From: Acanthosoma haemorrhoidale
Taxonomy: Eukaryota > Arthropoda > Insecta > Hemiptera > Acanthosomatidae
Length of the DNA stretch: 64,000 nt
Direction: 5' to 3'
NCBI GenBank assembly: GCA_930367205.1
Contig: OV884009.1
Coordinates: 124,256,639-124,320,638, forward strand
Of this stretch, positions 1-13,000 are shown piece after piece (position 1 is the stretch's first letter; each line of letters starts with the position of its first letter). The notes under the pieces were generated by a model, which saw nothing but the letters and a program-made list of their open reading frames with translations, ran no database searches and was not told the DNA's origin. The position numbers and the translations under genes are program-made.

Positions 1-480
1 GCTGTACAAATCAATGAAACATTCGGAGTGGGGCACCGACTCCATTCGCGGTGGCACTGCACTGATACCCGGCACTGCTAGAATTTATAGTTTACCTGTC
101 TCTACTCAGAGGCACAATGACAGCTCACTGACCATGGCGCATACTGACTGACGACTCACTAACTCACGATTACAGACTGGCTCTTGGGAGATGTTTCTTC
201 CATGTGTTGACTGCGACTCCAGTGTTCAGAATAATATGCAAGAGAGCTAGGCTCCTGTCCACCTTCCTATAAATAAGCAGCCATCATTAAAAAGGATTTT
301 CCCCACTGAATCATTGGGAGTCCATGTGTCTACCTGCATTGTATTACTGAGTCTTAGTTAAGGGCCAGGTCTTTCCGGAGTAAACCTGAGTTTTATTGCC
401 AAAGGTCTACCTGGTCTTGGGTAGGTCAAAACACTCTTCTCTTCAATACCTCTCAGCAGTCTCAGGAAAAAAGGGGGTCT
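1..480 (+). mobile_element. GC-richer block, possible LINE fragments
   Basis: This block is clearly less AT-rich than the DNA that follows. Near 35-110 one + frame reads DSIRGGTALI, which resembles the endonuclease motif of Jockey-type LINEs (compare AHGGTAILIR at 53650 on the minus strand). Near 380-450 a weak stretch could be the end of a reverse transcriptase. Frames are broken and no element ends are visible, so the assignment is weak. Confidence 0.3.
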
Positions 481-2431
481 CTAATAATAAGACCACTTAT
501 TAAGTCTTAATAATAATTAACTAATAAGGGACTTCGCTAATAATAAGAATCATTACGTACGCGTACACATTTCAAAATGCTTTTATTAGGATTTATCTTA
601 ATGAAATAGTCCTTGATATAAGCTATTTTGGTGTTGTGTGCTTACACCAAATATAATTTTAAATCATTAATACTGTATCATATGCCTGGTTAAATAATAT
701 TAAGGAATTCCTCCACTAAGCCATTCATCTTTGTATAGTAGAATTATTTATTAATATCTAAAATAGATGTTAATGAAATTATAAATACAATTTTTTACTA
801 CTGTCACATTAATATACTTGTTACCCCAATGTTGTGTAAGTCTTTGATGTGGACTGTTTACTGAAAGCTGACCGGATTCTTATTTAACTCTTTGTGAAGT
901 GAAGCCTGGCCGGCTAGTATGACTGCTGTAAACAGGTGGCTTAGTTCAGCTGCTTTAGCCCTTTACTACATAGGTGAGTGATCTCTTCGCTATAGAGTGA
1001 AAAAAAAGATGTAGTGGTCTACCACATTGTCTGTTGGCCCTTGCCCCTTGGTGAATTGTGAGGCCCGATCAGGTCGCCATTACCAAGCAGGAACCGAGAT
1101 CTTTTCACGGTGAAGCGGGCCATAAACACTTCAACCTAACTTTATATTGAACAGCTTGGATTAAAATTTAATGATATTATATAGAAGGTTGCCATCTGAT
1201 CAAATAGATGAATTTAGACTGTTAGAGAACAAATGAAAATTTTTGTTAGTGACATTTCTTTATTGGTATGCTTTATTATTCAATGTCATCTATGAAAGTA
1301 TTTGAAATGAAATTCACTGTTCCTTAACACATTTCAATAAATGTCTCCTTTTCAAATATTCTTATGCATATAAAGTGATAATTATATCAAGTTTAATTGG
1401 TTTTGTAATGCAGTTAAATAATGAGGTAGGTATAAGTATACTATAAATAGCTTATGAAATGATATAAATATGCGACAGCTATACAGGTTTGAATTCAGAT
1501 AATTCGAGAAATTGATACATCTTTAATTATTATTATAAAATGTAATAACCATCGTATCTATCAACTAACTTCCATATTGTTTATATTATATTCTCCTCCA
1601 TGTATTTTCAAATATTTTAATCATCGAAAAGTTATTATTTTTCACCTTTTTTATAGCATAACTTTATTAATCATAAATTTCCTTTCTGTTATTCATTTAA
1701 TATTGTGCTATTATCAATACTTTTATTCCCCTCATCAAATTTGTAACACAGTTTGGTTCCCGTATCAATTTTGATTTCCCTTTTGCAGATATTAATTAAC
1801 TACTATAGTTACATTTGTTTTATATTTATAATCTGTCGCAAACTAGCATATCCCTATTTACATTATATCTTATGTTCTTACAAATGCCTGTTTTACTCAT
1901 TCTTCATATTTTTCAATTCAAAGCTATTTATGAAGCAATTATATCCACATATTTTTATATTCTTACTTTTTTACTTATCTCTTGTTATGAGGACATGATG
2001 CAGTCATATGTGTTATGTCGAAACATTGCCCGTTAATAAATTTGATAAAAAAAAGTAACATTTCTCTTTCATCATTCTAAGACAACAGATTCATCCATTC
2101 ATTTATAAACATATGGGTGACTGAAACTCCCAATATTAATTTACTCAAAAAAAACAAACCTCCCTTTGTGGGAATTGTGCAAAAGTAAATAAGTTCCAGT
2201 TTTGCAAAACTAAATGAGAGGTTTAAATCAATACTTGTAGAGTAACTGTCGTAAAGCCATCCTATTAACAAATATTATAAAATACTCATGTTTTATTGTA
2301 TGTATACAGTTAGTCTGAATATGATAGTGTATCTCAGCCAAAAGTGTTAGCTTATAAGCAAATTGGAAACATTTCTTTTTGTTAATCTGAAAAATAACAA
2401 GGTATAGAATTAATATAATTTTATGAGAATA
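481..2431. other. AT-rich stretch without recognised gene
   Basis: This is AT-rich DNA with only short chance ORFs. A GC-richer patch at about 900-1130 contains a good-looking splice donor (GTGAGTG at 973), but it does not match the phase needed by the first visible HIF exon. Nothing else is recognised. It may be upstream sequence or a 5' intron of the HIF gene. Confidence 0.5.
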
Positions 2432-2533
2432 GGTTTGTTCCAACACAGTATCGCGGACTAGTTTCCAACTGGTTTGTGATTATTAACTGAGCATCTGTGA
2501 ACATGGATCACGGATTTAGATCATGTTAGAACG
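2432..2533. mobile_element. Hairpin MITE, copy 1
   Basis: This segment of about 100 bp starts GGTTTGTTCCAACAC and ends CATGTTAGAAC, so its ends are inverted repeats (GTTCCAACA against TGTTAGAAC). The interior shares ACTAGTTT, TGGTTTGTG and ACTGAGC with a second copy at 35869-35972. Two diverged copies with inverted termini fit a short non-autonomous DNA element. The superfamily is unknown and no target duplication is clear. Confidence 0.65.
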
Positions 2534-3905
2534 CTTTTTTTTATCTCTGACTGTTGACTCTTCCAGAAGAACATAATGCACGCATGTCTCTAATTCTTAG
2601 TCCTTACTTATGATTCAAATATTTTTTTAGGGGAATTTATGAAAGGCTTTTAACATCATACTGAAAATAGAAAACACAATAAAAAGAGATTTGAATAATC
2701 CAAGAAATTACAAAGGTCTCTCATTCATGGAAAATATATCTATCCAAGTTATTTACAGCAATACAGTTGTTTGAATAGCTGGGTCACTTTAAATAAACTT
2801 CATTCAGGCTTCTAAAAATCATGTTCTATGATAAAGAATTTATTTTACCTTCAAATAGACATGGGCCAGATCATACAGGTCTATTAATTATTTTGCAACA
2901 AGCTCTAGAATAACAAAACCTCTGTTACAGTTAAAATTTGATTTTAGATTACACTTAATTGAAGTACAATAATTTTTGTCCTGAAACTAAAATTGTTTGG
3001 TGCCAATTCTTGTGTACTCTGATTTTATAATAAGGCCAACTAGCGAGTTTATCATACTTAAATGTGTAGCTAAAATCCAGCTTTCTGAATAAAGAAGACC
3101 AATGACAACCTTGTCCGTGGTTACATTATTATGTTTTTTTTTAATTTTAATTTAATATATGTTAGTTGTATATCAATATATGAGAGTTATATATCAATAT
3201 TTCTAAAAAAAAAATTAAAATACAATAGCTTTAGCTAATCTTGAGTCGCTGTTCTGATTATGAGACTCCATTTCTTTCTTCAACAATCCCATTTGTTTGT
3301 CTTCTATTTCTGTGAAGACATCATCACCTTTATCTAAGAGAGCTTTGATGGCCAACTAAGAAGATAGTTTTGATCATTCATGTATTTTATTCTCCCCTTC
3401 CTGTTCTAAACCATATCTGCTAAAACTCTTTCATGCATACAAAACCTTTTTAAATTCAAATATTCAGCCTGCTTCCTCAACACATGATCTTGCCTAACAG
3501 ACTATTACCGTATGCCCAAAGATCTGCTTCTTTCTATATCTCCTTTTTTGTTTGTGATTGTAACCTCTAGAGTATACCTCCCACTATTTATCATTTATCT
3601 ACTCTCCGAGTTTTGAAATCCTGGCTTTTCCAATATTTTGCACTCAATTGGTCTAATACCATTACCTTGAGAACTATCTTGCTAGCAGAAAGTACATTTG
3701 TTTAGCTATACTCAAAAAATTCAAAATTTATATTTTTCATTTACTTGTATTTATGTATTAACCAGAAGTTTTATTGCATGGTACTTATATACAACTTTAT
3801 TGGGCATATTGTGGCCCTATGTTTGTTAGCATTTTTATTATTCTTAGGGGATTAATTTACAAAACATGTGATTTCAAGTAAACTGATTAATTTTCTTTTT
3901 CTCAG
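2534..3905. other. Intergenic or intronic AT-rich DNA before the first visible HIF exon
   Basis: Nothing coding is recognised here. It ends in a polypyrimidine tract and acceptor (TTTTTCTCAG) at 3905. The exon with the HIF start codon must lie upstream, either in the first 3.9 kb without recognisable features or outside the window. Confidence 0.5.
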
Positions 3906-4093
3906 AAATAGTGAAAAGAGAAAAGAAAAGTCAAGAGATGCTGCAAGGTCTAGAAGGAGTAAAGAATGTGAAATTTTTTCGGATCTCTCAAATGCACTCC
4001 CTGTAACAGCTACTGTTGCATCTCACTTGGACAAAGCTTCAATAATGAGGCTTGTGATTGCTCATCTCAGAATCAGAGATCTTTTTAAATCAG
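3906..4093 (+). CDS. HIF1A: HIF exon: bHLH domain
   Basis: The acceptor is TTTTTCTCAG ending at 3905 and the donor is GTAGTA at 4094. It encodes 62 full codons carrying the basic region [16 protein letters not shown] and the helix-loop-helix ending [17 protein letters not shown]. The exon starts at the third base of a codon, so the preceding exon must end with two codon bases. No in-frame start lies inside the exon before the domain. The ATG at 3868 is in the intron. Confidence 0.96.
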
Positions 4094-7000
4094 GTAGTAT
4101 TTTCTATTCTGCATTTAATTCATATTTCACTAAGTTTATCATTTAAATTTAACTATTTTTGAGAATTTTTTTTTTTTTAGAAGGATTTTTTTAACTGCTA
4201 GGTGAAATTAATCAATAAAAATGGGATAGGGCCGATGTGGATTCGCCCATTACGTTCAAACAGAGAACTACCTATATGGTCATGGTTTTTTGATTTTGGT
4301 CAGGAGTAATAATGTAAGAGATAAATATCGGAGTCCGTTTAAGCATCCATTATGTCATTGTTTGGTTTGCTAGAAATGCTTATATTTATGTTGTCATCTC
4401 AATAGTTTTAGCGCACTAATTAGGTACTTTCTTGGACTCCTAATTTGCCTGTTATGCTAATCTTTTCAGTGTCTTCAGCTTCTTTTTTGTCTTAACTTTC
4501 TCACAAGTTTTACTAATCGGTAACAATATTTCTGATTAAAATAGATAAAACACCAGTCAAATGGTGTTGATTTCTTTTGCATCCTTTATCAGGAAATAAT
4601 ATGTTATTATTACAAAAATATGTATTTGAAAAATGAATAAAAAGACAGAAATAAAATAACACTAATAGGGATCATTTATTGCCCCTTCTTTAATTTGCTG
4701 ATCGGATGAGGTTTTGGGCTTAGTCATCAGGGATACTATATCCTCATATTCTCCTAGGCAATCTTTAGCTCCTTTAATGTTTCAGGCATGGTCATTCATC
4801 TATATCTATCTTCTCTGCAGCTCTTCCCTTACCTCTCCATTAGGTTTAAATCACGTCTACATGCTTGCCATTGACATAGAAACCTTTTCCAAATAATAGG
4901 AATTCTCACAACATTGGGTCAGGCATTATCATCCATGAAGACAGACTCGTCAATGATGAATGGTGCAAAAGTTACGGCTGTTTCAGAGAGCATTTCTTTT
5001 ACATCTTTCTAACTTTATTGTTTACAGTTTAATATGGCAAGGAATGAATTTCTAAAAAAAAAAAATTGAAAATATATTTTTTTCATATTTAAGTATTTTA
5101 AGAATTTGTTTTTTAGGAAGGAAAAAAGTGCTGTAATCAATGGTCAAGGAGTTTTAAATTAAAAAAAAAAAATGAAGTGTTTTTTGCTCAAAATATTAAA
5201 TAATTCTCTCAATGGAAGAAAAATGTGCCTACAAATATGTAAATTGAGTTTGTAGTCCCTTCTGGGCTGGCTCTTTGGACGAGTCCTTAGTGACACTGTG
5301 GGTGAGTTAGTCTATAGTTGTAAATCTGATGTTGATTGCTACTGTAGGTTCGCATCCTGGTCCGTCAAAAAAAATTGTTTATATATAATTTTATATCCTT
5401 CAATTTAGACAAATTCTTATTTTTACATGTTTATGTATCCAGAGAACATAAACTGATCTCAGCCATTCTATAATTGTATAATTTTGAACAACCCAGTCAT
5501 TGCAAGAAATTATTCTTACGTCTACCAAATGTAAATCCTATATATATATATATTTCTGCTATGGAGAAGAAAAATAGTAGATATCGAAAAATACATTAGT
5601 AATTTGACTAATAATAATATGATTTAAATTTATGATGGAAATAATCACTAAGTGAGATCTTTCAATTTATCTTAAACCATGGCACTTCTCGGCGAATTCT
5701 ACTCAGGCTACTATTACATCTTTTTTTTCCTTTTATTCTCTTTGTATACTAGTATATTTTGAAGTGTTATCTGTTATGCGTATCCAACATGAAAACTATG
5801 TTTTGAAATCATCATTACAAAACATGAAAATAATGTTTACTCCTTACAAAATAACTTTTTTAAACTAACAAAATAATCTTAATGTATCATATATTAGTTC
5901 ATAATCCTGACTTCAACAAGGTCTTTATTATAATACTAACGTTCCTGCATATTTCCTCCTCCCATTTAAACATCGCTTTTGTCCTGTGAATGAAGTTTGC
6001 CATTCTCCTAGGATAACATGTAACCACCACCTGACTTCTCTTAAGTTTGATAATTCATAATCTTATTTATATGCTATATCTACCGTTCTATAATTTTATC
6101 CTTGCTCAATCTATCCATCCATGGCCCTTTCTTTCTCATTTTCCTCCAGTTATTATCCCTACTTTCTATTACTTAGCTTTGGCTCAATTAATATAGAAAG
6201 TTATCCACTTTATTTGTTGATATGTTTTGTTTATTTATTATTATGCTGTTGATTTCTTCTTAATCCATCATATATCTATGTAGCCTAATATTAATACAGG
6301 ATAATCTCAAGAAACAAATTTAATTGATCCCTTGTACTAACCTTATGTGGCTTAGCGGAAAACTTGTACCATATTGTAGTAGATCTCATCGAGATAGGAA
6401 AAACTAATTGATGTTGAGTCACATGAACTGGTATTGATCATGTATCATTGGATAACAACCAGCAAAACCATAAACTTCACCTTCCCAGTCTCATATCCCC
6501 TGCCTGTCAGTAGAGGTGACGATTATCTAGATCTCTTTGCGCCAATCGTAATCCACGTCATCCTTCCATTAAAGGAGTCAAAAAAATCTTGGTCTTACAA
6601 AAACAAATCATCTCATCCCAGACTGACTGGTTGGTTGGTACACGAATTTCACGATTATTAGTTTAGACAACAAAAGAAATATAGAAGAAAAAAAATTATG
6701 TAGTTCTGATTTTTGGTACAGTTGGGGAAGTGTCCTGTATAACATACTAAAAGTCCAAGTGCCCTGTGGTTTTTTTTTTCAGTTTTTCTCTAATATCTAG
6801 CAAACTAGTGCATTTAGTGATTTTAGGAAAAAGTACTTTCTATACAAAATTAAAGTACCCAAAATTGTCTATGAAAATGTTCTTATTCATTTTTTCCATT
6901 GAGTAAATGGTTTAGGAGAAAGTGACGATTAAAAAATTAATTTTGAACAAAGCAAAAAGTTTTAATAAATATACCATACCAGTAAAAAGGGAAATGTTGT

Positions 7001-10000
7001 ATGCTTATTACATAGAAGCTAACTAATAATAAACTGTAACATCATTAGCTACTATATACACATGAGCATAAACTAAGTATTTCCAGCCGATAGGGGTACC
7101 CTACCCCTACCCTGAATGAGTGTTGTACTGCCAAGAATTTTGTTGGAGGTATTGATGTGAGATGTTTCTTCAGCTCTGTCGATGACCGAAAAAATCAATA
7201 GTACAAATGGTTGTTCAAATCATGTTCATTTCCCAAGGCTCTATGCATTACAAGGAACAGCTTTTTACCAGCTATAAAAACTTCATGTGGCCTTGATGAA
7301 GGTTTATCACGTAAGAGACTTCTCCCATCTCGATGGTTGTTTTTGAAAAATTTTCACCAAGGTTGATTTGCTCTTACTGGAAATAGCCGAAGTGGTGTCA
7401 CATCCACTAAAAGCATGCAGGAAAAAAATACTTCCTGAAAAAGATAGTTGCTCGACCAGTGTTTAAGTCAAAAATATTTTTGTTTCAACTTTTCTTTTTC
7501 CAGGCTTTATGAAAGAAATGTTGTTTTCTCGGGGTTCCTAAGCAACGAATAACACCAGTATGTCAATGTCTTCTATTACTACAACTGTAGGATGACAGGT
7601 TGCTGTTTCTATTTCACATCTGGCAATAATTCCATCTGCATCACCTCTAAGCCACTCTTACTTCTTTCTACTCTTTTAGAAGCCATTTCTGAATAATCCT
7701 CATTTTATTTTTGTGATTGGCAAGCAATTTTTCCTGTCAACTATCACTTTCAAATTTGATGTCAATAGTAGTTGCTGGTCTTGTTACATCCTTCTATGTT
7801 ATATTTACAGAACCTTTTTCACTTTATCTTGTATTAGAATATTTATTAAAAATCTTTTGCTTTGTTCAATATTGAATTTTTTTATTTTATTTTTTTTTTT
7901 TTTCCCTCGTTAACTGTACCAAAAATCAAAACAAAATCTTTTTTTTTTTCTAATCATCATGTTTGTTGCCTTCGGGTCATCTCTTTACAGGTTTATTTTC
8001 TTTACCATAGCAAACCTGACCCCAATGCTGGTAACTACCATTCCAGGTGACTCAGCCTGTTTCACTAAGACCTCTCATTTGTCATCTTCAGCTTTGTTTG
8101 ATATCCCTTAACTCTGTAGCCAGAATTGATGATAACTTGTCCATCCAAAGAACAGTTTTAATTTATGATTACTCATATTGTAGCCGACGGTGACCATAGC
8201 TAGGTTTGGTAATTTTTTAATGATTTGTGGTCATGTAACTTATTATTAATAGCTAATTGGTGATATAATTTGGTTTCTTTAGTGTTTTAAGAATTAATAA
8301 TGCCTCAATAACTTCATTCGTCCCTGGGCCTATAAATTTTAGAACAATGTAAGTGTATGTCATGCAGTAAGATATTTTTGAATTAGTGAAATGCCTAAGG
8401 AAATATAGGATTGATACCCTGAAATATGATTATGATTAATATTTTTTTCTAATGTTTTATTTTATTTTTTAATCAGTTATAGGCTTTAGATATTATCATC
8501 TTTATTCAGAATGACAAATTATCCTTTGATAAAACAAATATAAACTGGTGAAGCTGCTAATTTCTAGGTATGATTAAATAATATAATTTAGTTCATAATT
8601 TATTTGAAAATCTTTCGTACTAAAAAAAAAATAATAATATTAAAAAATATTTACCCACCCGCTAATTAAATCCTTTTAAAAATCTTATAATCTTTAGAAA
8701 TTACATTAGAGTAGACTTCTATTTACCATTTAACTATGGACTGCAGTAACAAAGCATATGTTCTTGAGTACACCAAACCCCGTGTATGATGTGGTGGGGT
8801 GTTGATTGTATCTTTCCCATCATTAGCAGTAAACAGTTAAATTGTTGATAAATGTTGGATTACTGAAATAAATCCAGACTGTGATGAAGAATTCATGAAA
8901 CAATCAACTACTAAAATCATTTGAAGATAGTATATACTAGACAAGTATCACAATTAAATTAAATAAAATAACTCTGTAGCAAGTCTATTATAAATAGTCC
9001 ATAAAACCTAGGGAGAGAGGAAGACAAGATTTGACAAATGCCTCCTAACAGAGACAAATGAAAGGTCATAGAAAAAGATTCTAAATAGGTTCTGGTTCTA
9101 ATTGATTAAGAAGCCGATTGGAGGCAGCATAGTGCCATGTAATGAGCAGTAGTAGTGTGCTAACATCACTTTGCCCAACTCTAAATGAAGAAATTATGTT
9201 GTTACCAGTTAAAGGATTAAATATAGTATGCCATATAATATCAAAGCTGTGTTAAAAAGAATATTGGTTCATCAGGGCAAGTAATAGTAGTATTTCATTA
9301 ATCAAAACTTTTTTATATTGATCATTATATTTTTCATGCCTCTTACATTTATTTACAGAATCAAAGTACTTGAAGCAAATGTTTCTGAACTACATTAGCA
9401 ATATACACCAGATATTATAGGCTTTATTAGCATTTAATTTCAACTAAACAAAATTTTTCTTTCTGTAGCGTAAATCATTTTAAATATACAAATAAATTTT
9501 ATTTGAAAAATGGTTATGGTGTAATGAATGTGGCCCAGGTTTATACTTAAGCAGAAATAAATTATAGCTTATTCAGTAAAATATGAAACAAATATTTTAT
9601 GGAGAAAAAAAACAAAAACATTTTTGTTTGTTTGAAGGGTGTACCACATGATTTCGGCCTTATCTCACTTTTGACTTTTCATAGTCAGTTTTACACTAAT
9701 TAAATACTTTATTATTTATGTAATTGAATGTATTATTTTAATTACAAGACATACATATCTATATGAATATTTTAAAAATTATACCAATTTTCTATTTTTA
9801 CTTTATCATGATTAAATATAATTTTTACCAGGGCCTTTAGATGAGCAGAAGTTATCTTTTGATGTGTTTGACAACTTGTACCTTAAAGCCCTAGGTGGTA
9901 TCATCATTGTTCTCTCCGTGGATGGAGAGATTATATATGTATCAAATAATGTTCAAACATTTCTCGGTGTTTCTCAGGTATATTTCTACCAACATTTCCT

Positions 10001-13000
10001 AACAGTTTTTATCATCAACTGAAGTTTACAAAAAAATTAAAACTGATTTCTTTTTCCATGTAGGTAGACCTTCTCGGGCACAGTATTTTTGATGTAAGTC
10101 ACCCCTGTGACCATTCTGAAATTAGGGATCTTCTGGCAGGAAAAATTGCTTCAAGGGGGCAGTTATCTGTATTTGTACGCATTAAATGCACACTTACAAA
10201 TAAAGGCCGAAATTTTAACATTAAATCCGCTTCATATAAGGTTTTAAAATTCTTGATATTTAATTTATATTTCTTAAGCTTCTTTCCTGTAATGTCAGTT
10301 GATTTTTATTGGCTGTTTATCCAGTGAGTTAATGTTTCTCATGAGATGTTCATTAGGTTGATTGTAACCCATTATACAAGTCACTAAGTATTATTTAGTA
10401 ATAAACATGAACTTAATGAGATCAAAGTTTTATTGCAAGATTATTAACTCTTAATTGATTGCTCAATTACAGTAATTGTGGCAAATCAAAAGACGTATAG
10501 ATTTCATATATGAATGATAAATAAAATAAAACTAAAGAGCTCAATGATTCTCACCCTATCAGCTAACCTAACTTATGATATACCTTTAATATTAATAGCT
10601 TAATAGAAATAGTATATTACCTGGCAAAAGCCCGGGTAATTTTGATTACACTGGGGAACAAAAAAGAATTTTATTTTTTTTGTCTCAGGAAGAAAAATGT
10701 GTGATTCTGATAGTATTTTTTCTCCTGAATTTAAATATGATATCGGTTTTCCCCCATCACGCAAGGTTTCTGAAAGACAGGCATATCAAACATTTTAATA
10801 CTTTCTGCATTCTTAACTACACAATATTTATATATTTGACTCATCTATCAACTAAGAAATGACAATTTTCTGCTATATTTCGCCTGTAGAGCCATTCCTC
10901 TTGATGGATGGTCCAACAATAATCACCCGGCTTATTAGCATTCCATTTGCCTTGATACCTCTTTTCCATAGCTGAAATCTCCTGACGAAAGAGTTACCCG
11001 TGATCACCGCTCACTGAGCCAAGATTTTCTGGGAAGAAATCTAGGTGCGAGTACAGGAAATGTACTTTTAAGGACATATTACAACACAAAATTTTCTAAG
11101 ATGTTATAGGATCGTTGACAATATCACAGTAATTTTCCGCCTTTTGGTTTCCCAAAAAACTCTGAATAATGTTTTTGAAAACTGCTTTCAACTCAATAGC
11201 TCCTCGAACTTTTCATTATTCATTAGTGATCGTATCTGTGTTCTTTAAATTTTGCATTACTAATTTTAGGAAACTTCTGTTTGTACTTGTATATGTATAT
11301 ATATAATGTACATGAAACCAGGAGTATTGTCCATGGCCTTGACGAAATTCTTCATTAATCTATGTTTGATATGTAATGGAGGTAGATACACATTTTTAGG
11401 ACTACACATTGGGTCATGTTACACATATTTCTGTTCTGTAATGAGTGATTCATCTTTAGGCCATTCTTTTCTAATGAAATGTTTTTTGCTGTCCCTACCA
11501 TCCCAGTCACTTAAAAAACAACAGTGCTTTGTGTAACTAAGCAGCAGACCAAAAATAAGTTCCTTCCTTCAATTCACACATAGAAGCACAGCTTTTCAAC
11601 TACCTTTAGAGGAATCAATGAACAAGTGTTATTTATCAAGAATAATCATTACAATAAGTATACATCTTTGTATTCTTTTAAAGAAGATTTCATCCTTTTT
11701 GCCGGGAAGCATGCATTTTAGACTTGGGGGGGGGAGGAGCGTTTCACAATCTAAAGCTGTTTTATTCTCCAGAGAAGTGCCAGTTCCCTCACTAAGGTTG
11801 GTGTAGTTGTCATAATTAAGAATGAGAAAAAGAGAACATAAGAAAGGGAAGGAACCTGTAAATGTAAACAAAATATAAAATTTTAATAAAGTGAGAAAAA
11901 AAATCGATTAATATTGAAATAATGGATTGGTATTCTAAAAATTAAAACAAATAGAAAGTATGAGAAAAGAAAAAAATACTACCTTTCCAGATTATGAGAA
12001 GACTTTATTTTGAATAATGAGAAAGAAAAAACACAAACTGACCTTTAAATGTGTAATAGTAAACTGATTATAATAAATAAATGACATTTGCAAAAAGAAA
12101 AAAAATTAAAGAAACGCTGACTTTTGAAAGAGCAACAAAACCAAAATAAACAACTAAAACTACTTAAATTAATTACAAAATGGTTCACCGATATGGTGAT
12201 ATTATGATCACTCGCTAAATGATGCAAAGATATACAAATAACAAAACCCTCTTGTGGGTAGGTAAACCTATGTCCAATAAGGTTACCGAGAGTCCATGAT
12301 CAATATGTGCTTATCAAATTTCTTGCTAATTGGATGTCAAGAAGCCAGCTGTGCTCAATTAACATAAACAATAGGGTGATGAGCCTGTGAGAATTGAGGT
12401 TGTAAAACCGCCGATGGGTGAGGGTACTGTCACTCTGCCAACTGATGTGCATCTTGCCCAGCTCAAATCTTAATCCAGACTACTTATCAGAGTGATTTAT
12501 TTGGACATGCTGCATCCTTTAACCTTCTTTTAGGGGGTTGTCATTCCGATCACAGGGCCTCGGAGAGTATTGTATCATCATTATTTTTCTTTACAAACAA
12601 TATATTTTAAATAAATTATACTCAACTGTTTAACATTAATTTGTACACATCTAAATTTTCATTTATTATACAACAAAACAATATTTCATTGTATGAAAAT
12701 TATCATACATTTATAATAAAATTTTCCCCGAGACATAGCTAGTAAATCTATATTTAACACAAATATTTACTTTGGTTATACATAAACAAGGAAATGAAAC
12801 AAAAATATTTTTAAAAATTACATTTTTTTTTATAAATATAAAATAAAATTCATAACACTTTTATATTAATGGAGTAAGGTTTGCCTTTGGGACCGAGTGT
12901 CACTTCACCACATAGGGAAGATACGTGTATTAAGCTTGGCTCAGTTTTTTTTCAATGCTTCATCACTTCTAAAGTAACAATGATTTTCAAAAGTTCAAAA

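Larger units (their letters stand above)
4094..9831. other. HIF intron, 5.7 kb
   Basis: The intron holds a Tc1 relic (4680-5000), a tRNA-like segment (5262-5372) and a repeat-protein relic (7080-7680), listed separately. From 5400 to 7080 and from 7700 to 9831 I see only AT-rich DNA with homopolymer runs and chance ORFs. Confidence 0.8.

Noticed and set aside
919..979. Short ORF MTAVNRWLSSAALALYYI ending at a strong donor (GTGAGTG), as the first HIF coding exon
   Set aside because: It ends with one codon base, but the exon at 3906 needs two, so joining would shift the HIF frame.
5262..5372. A genuine tRNA gene
   Set aside because: A B-box-like word is present, but no full cloverleaf with matching acceptor stem could be drawn.
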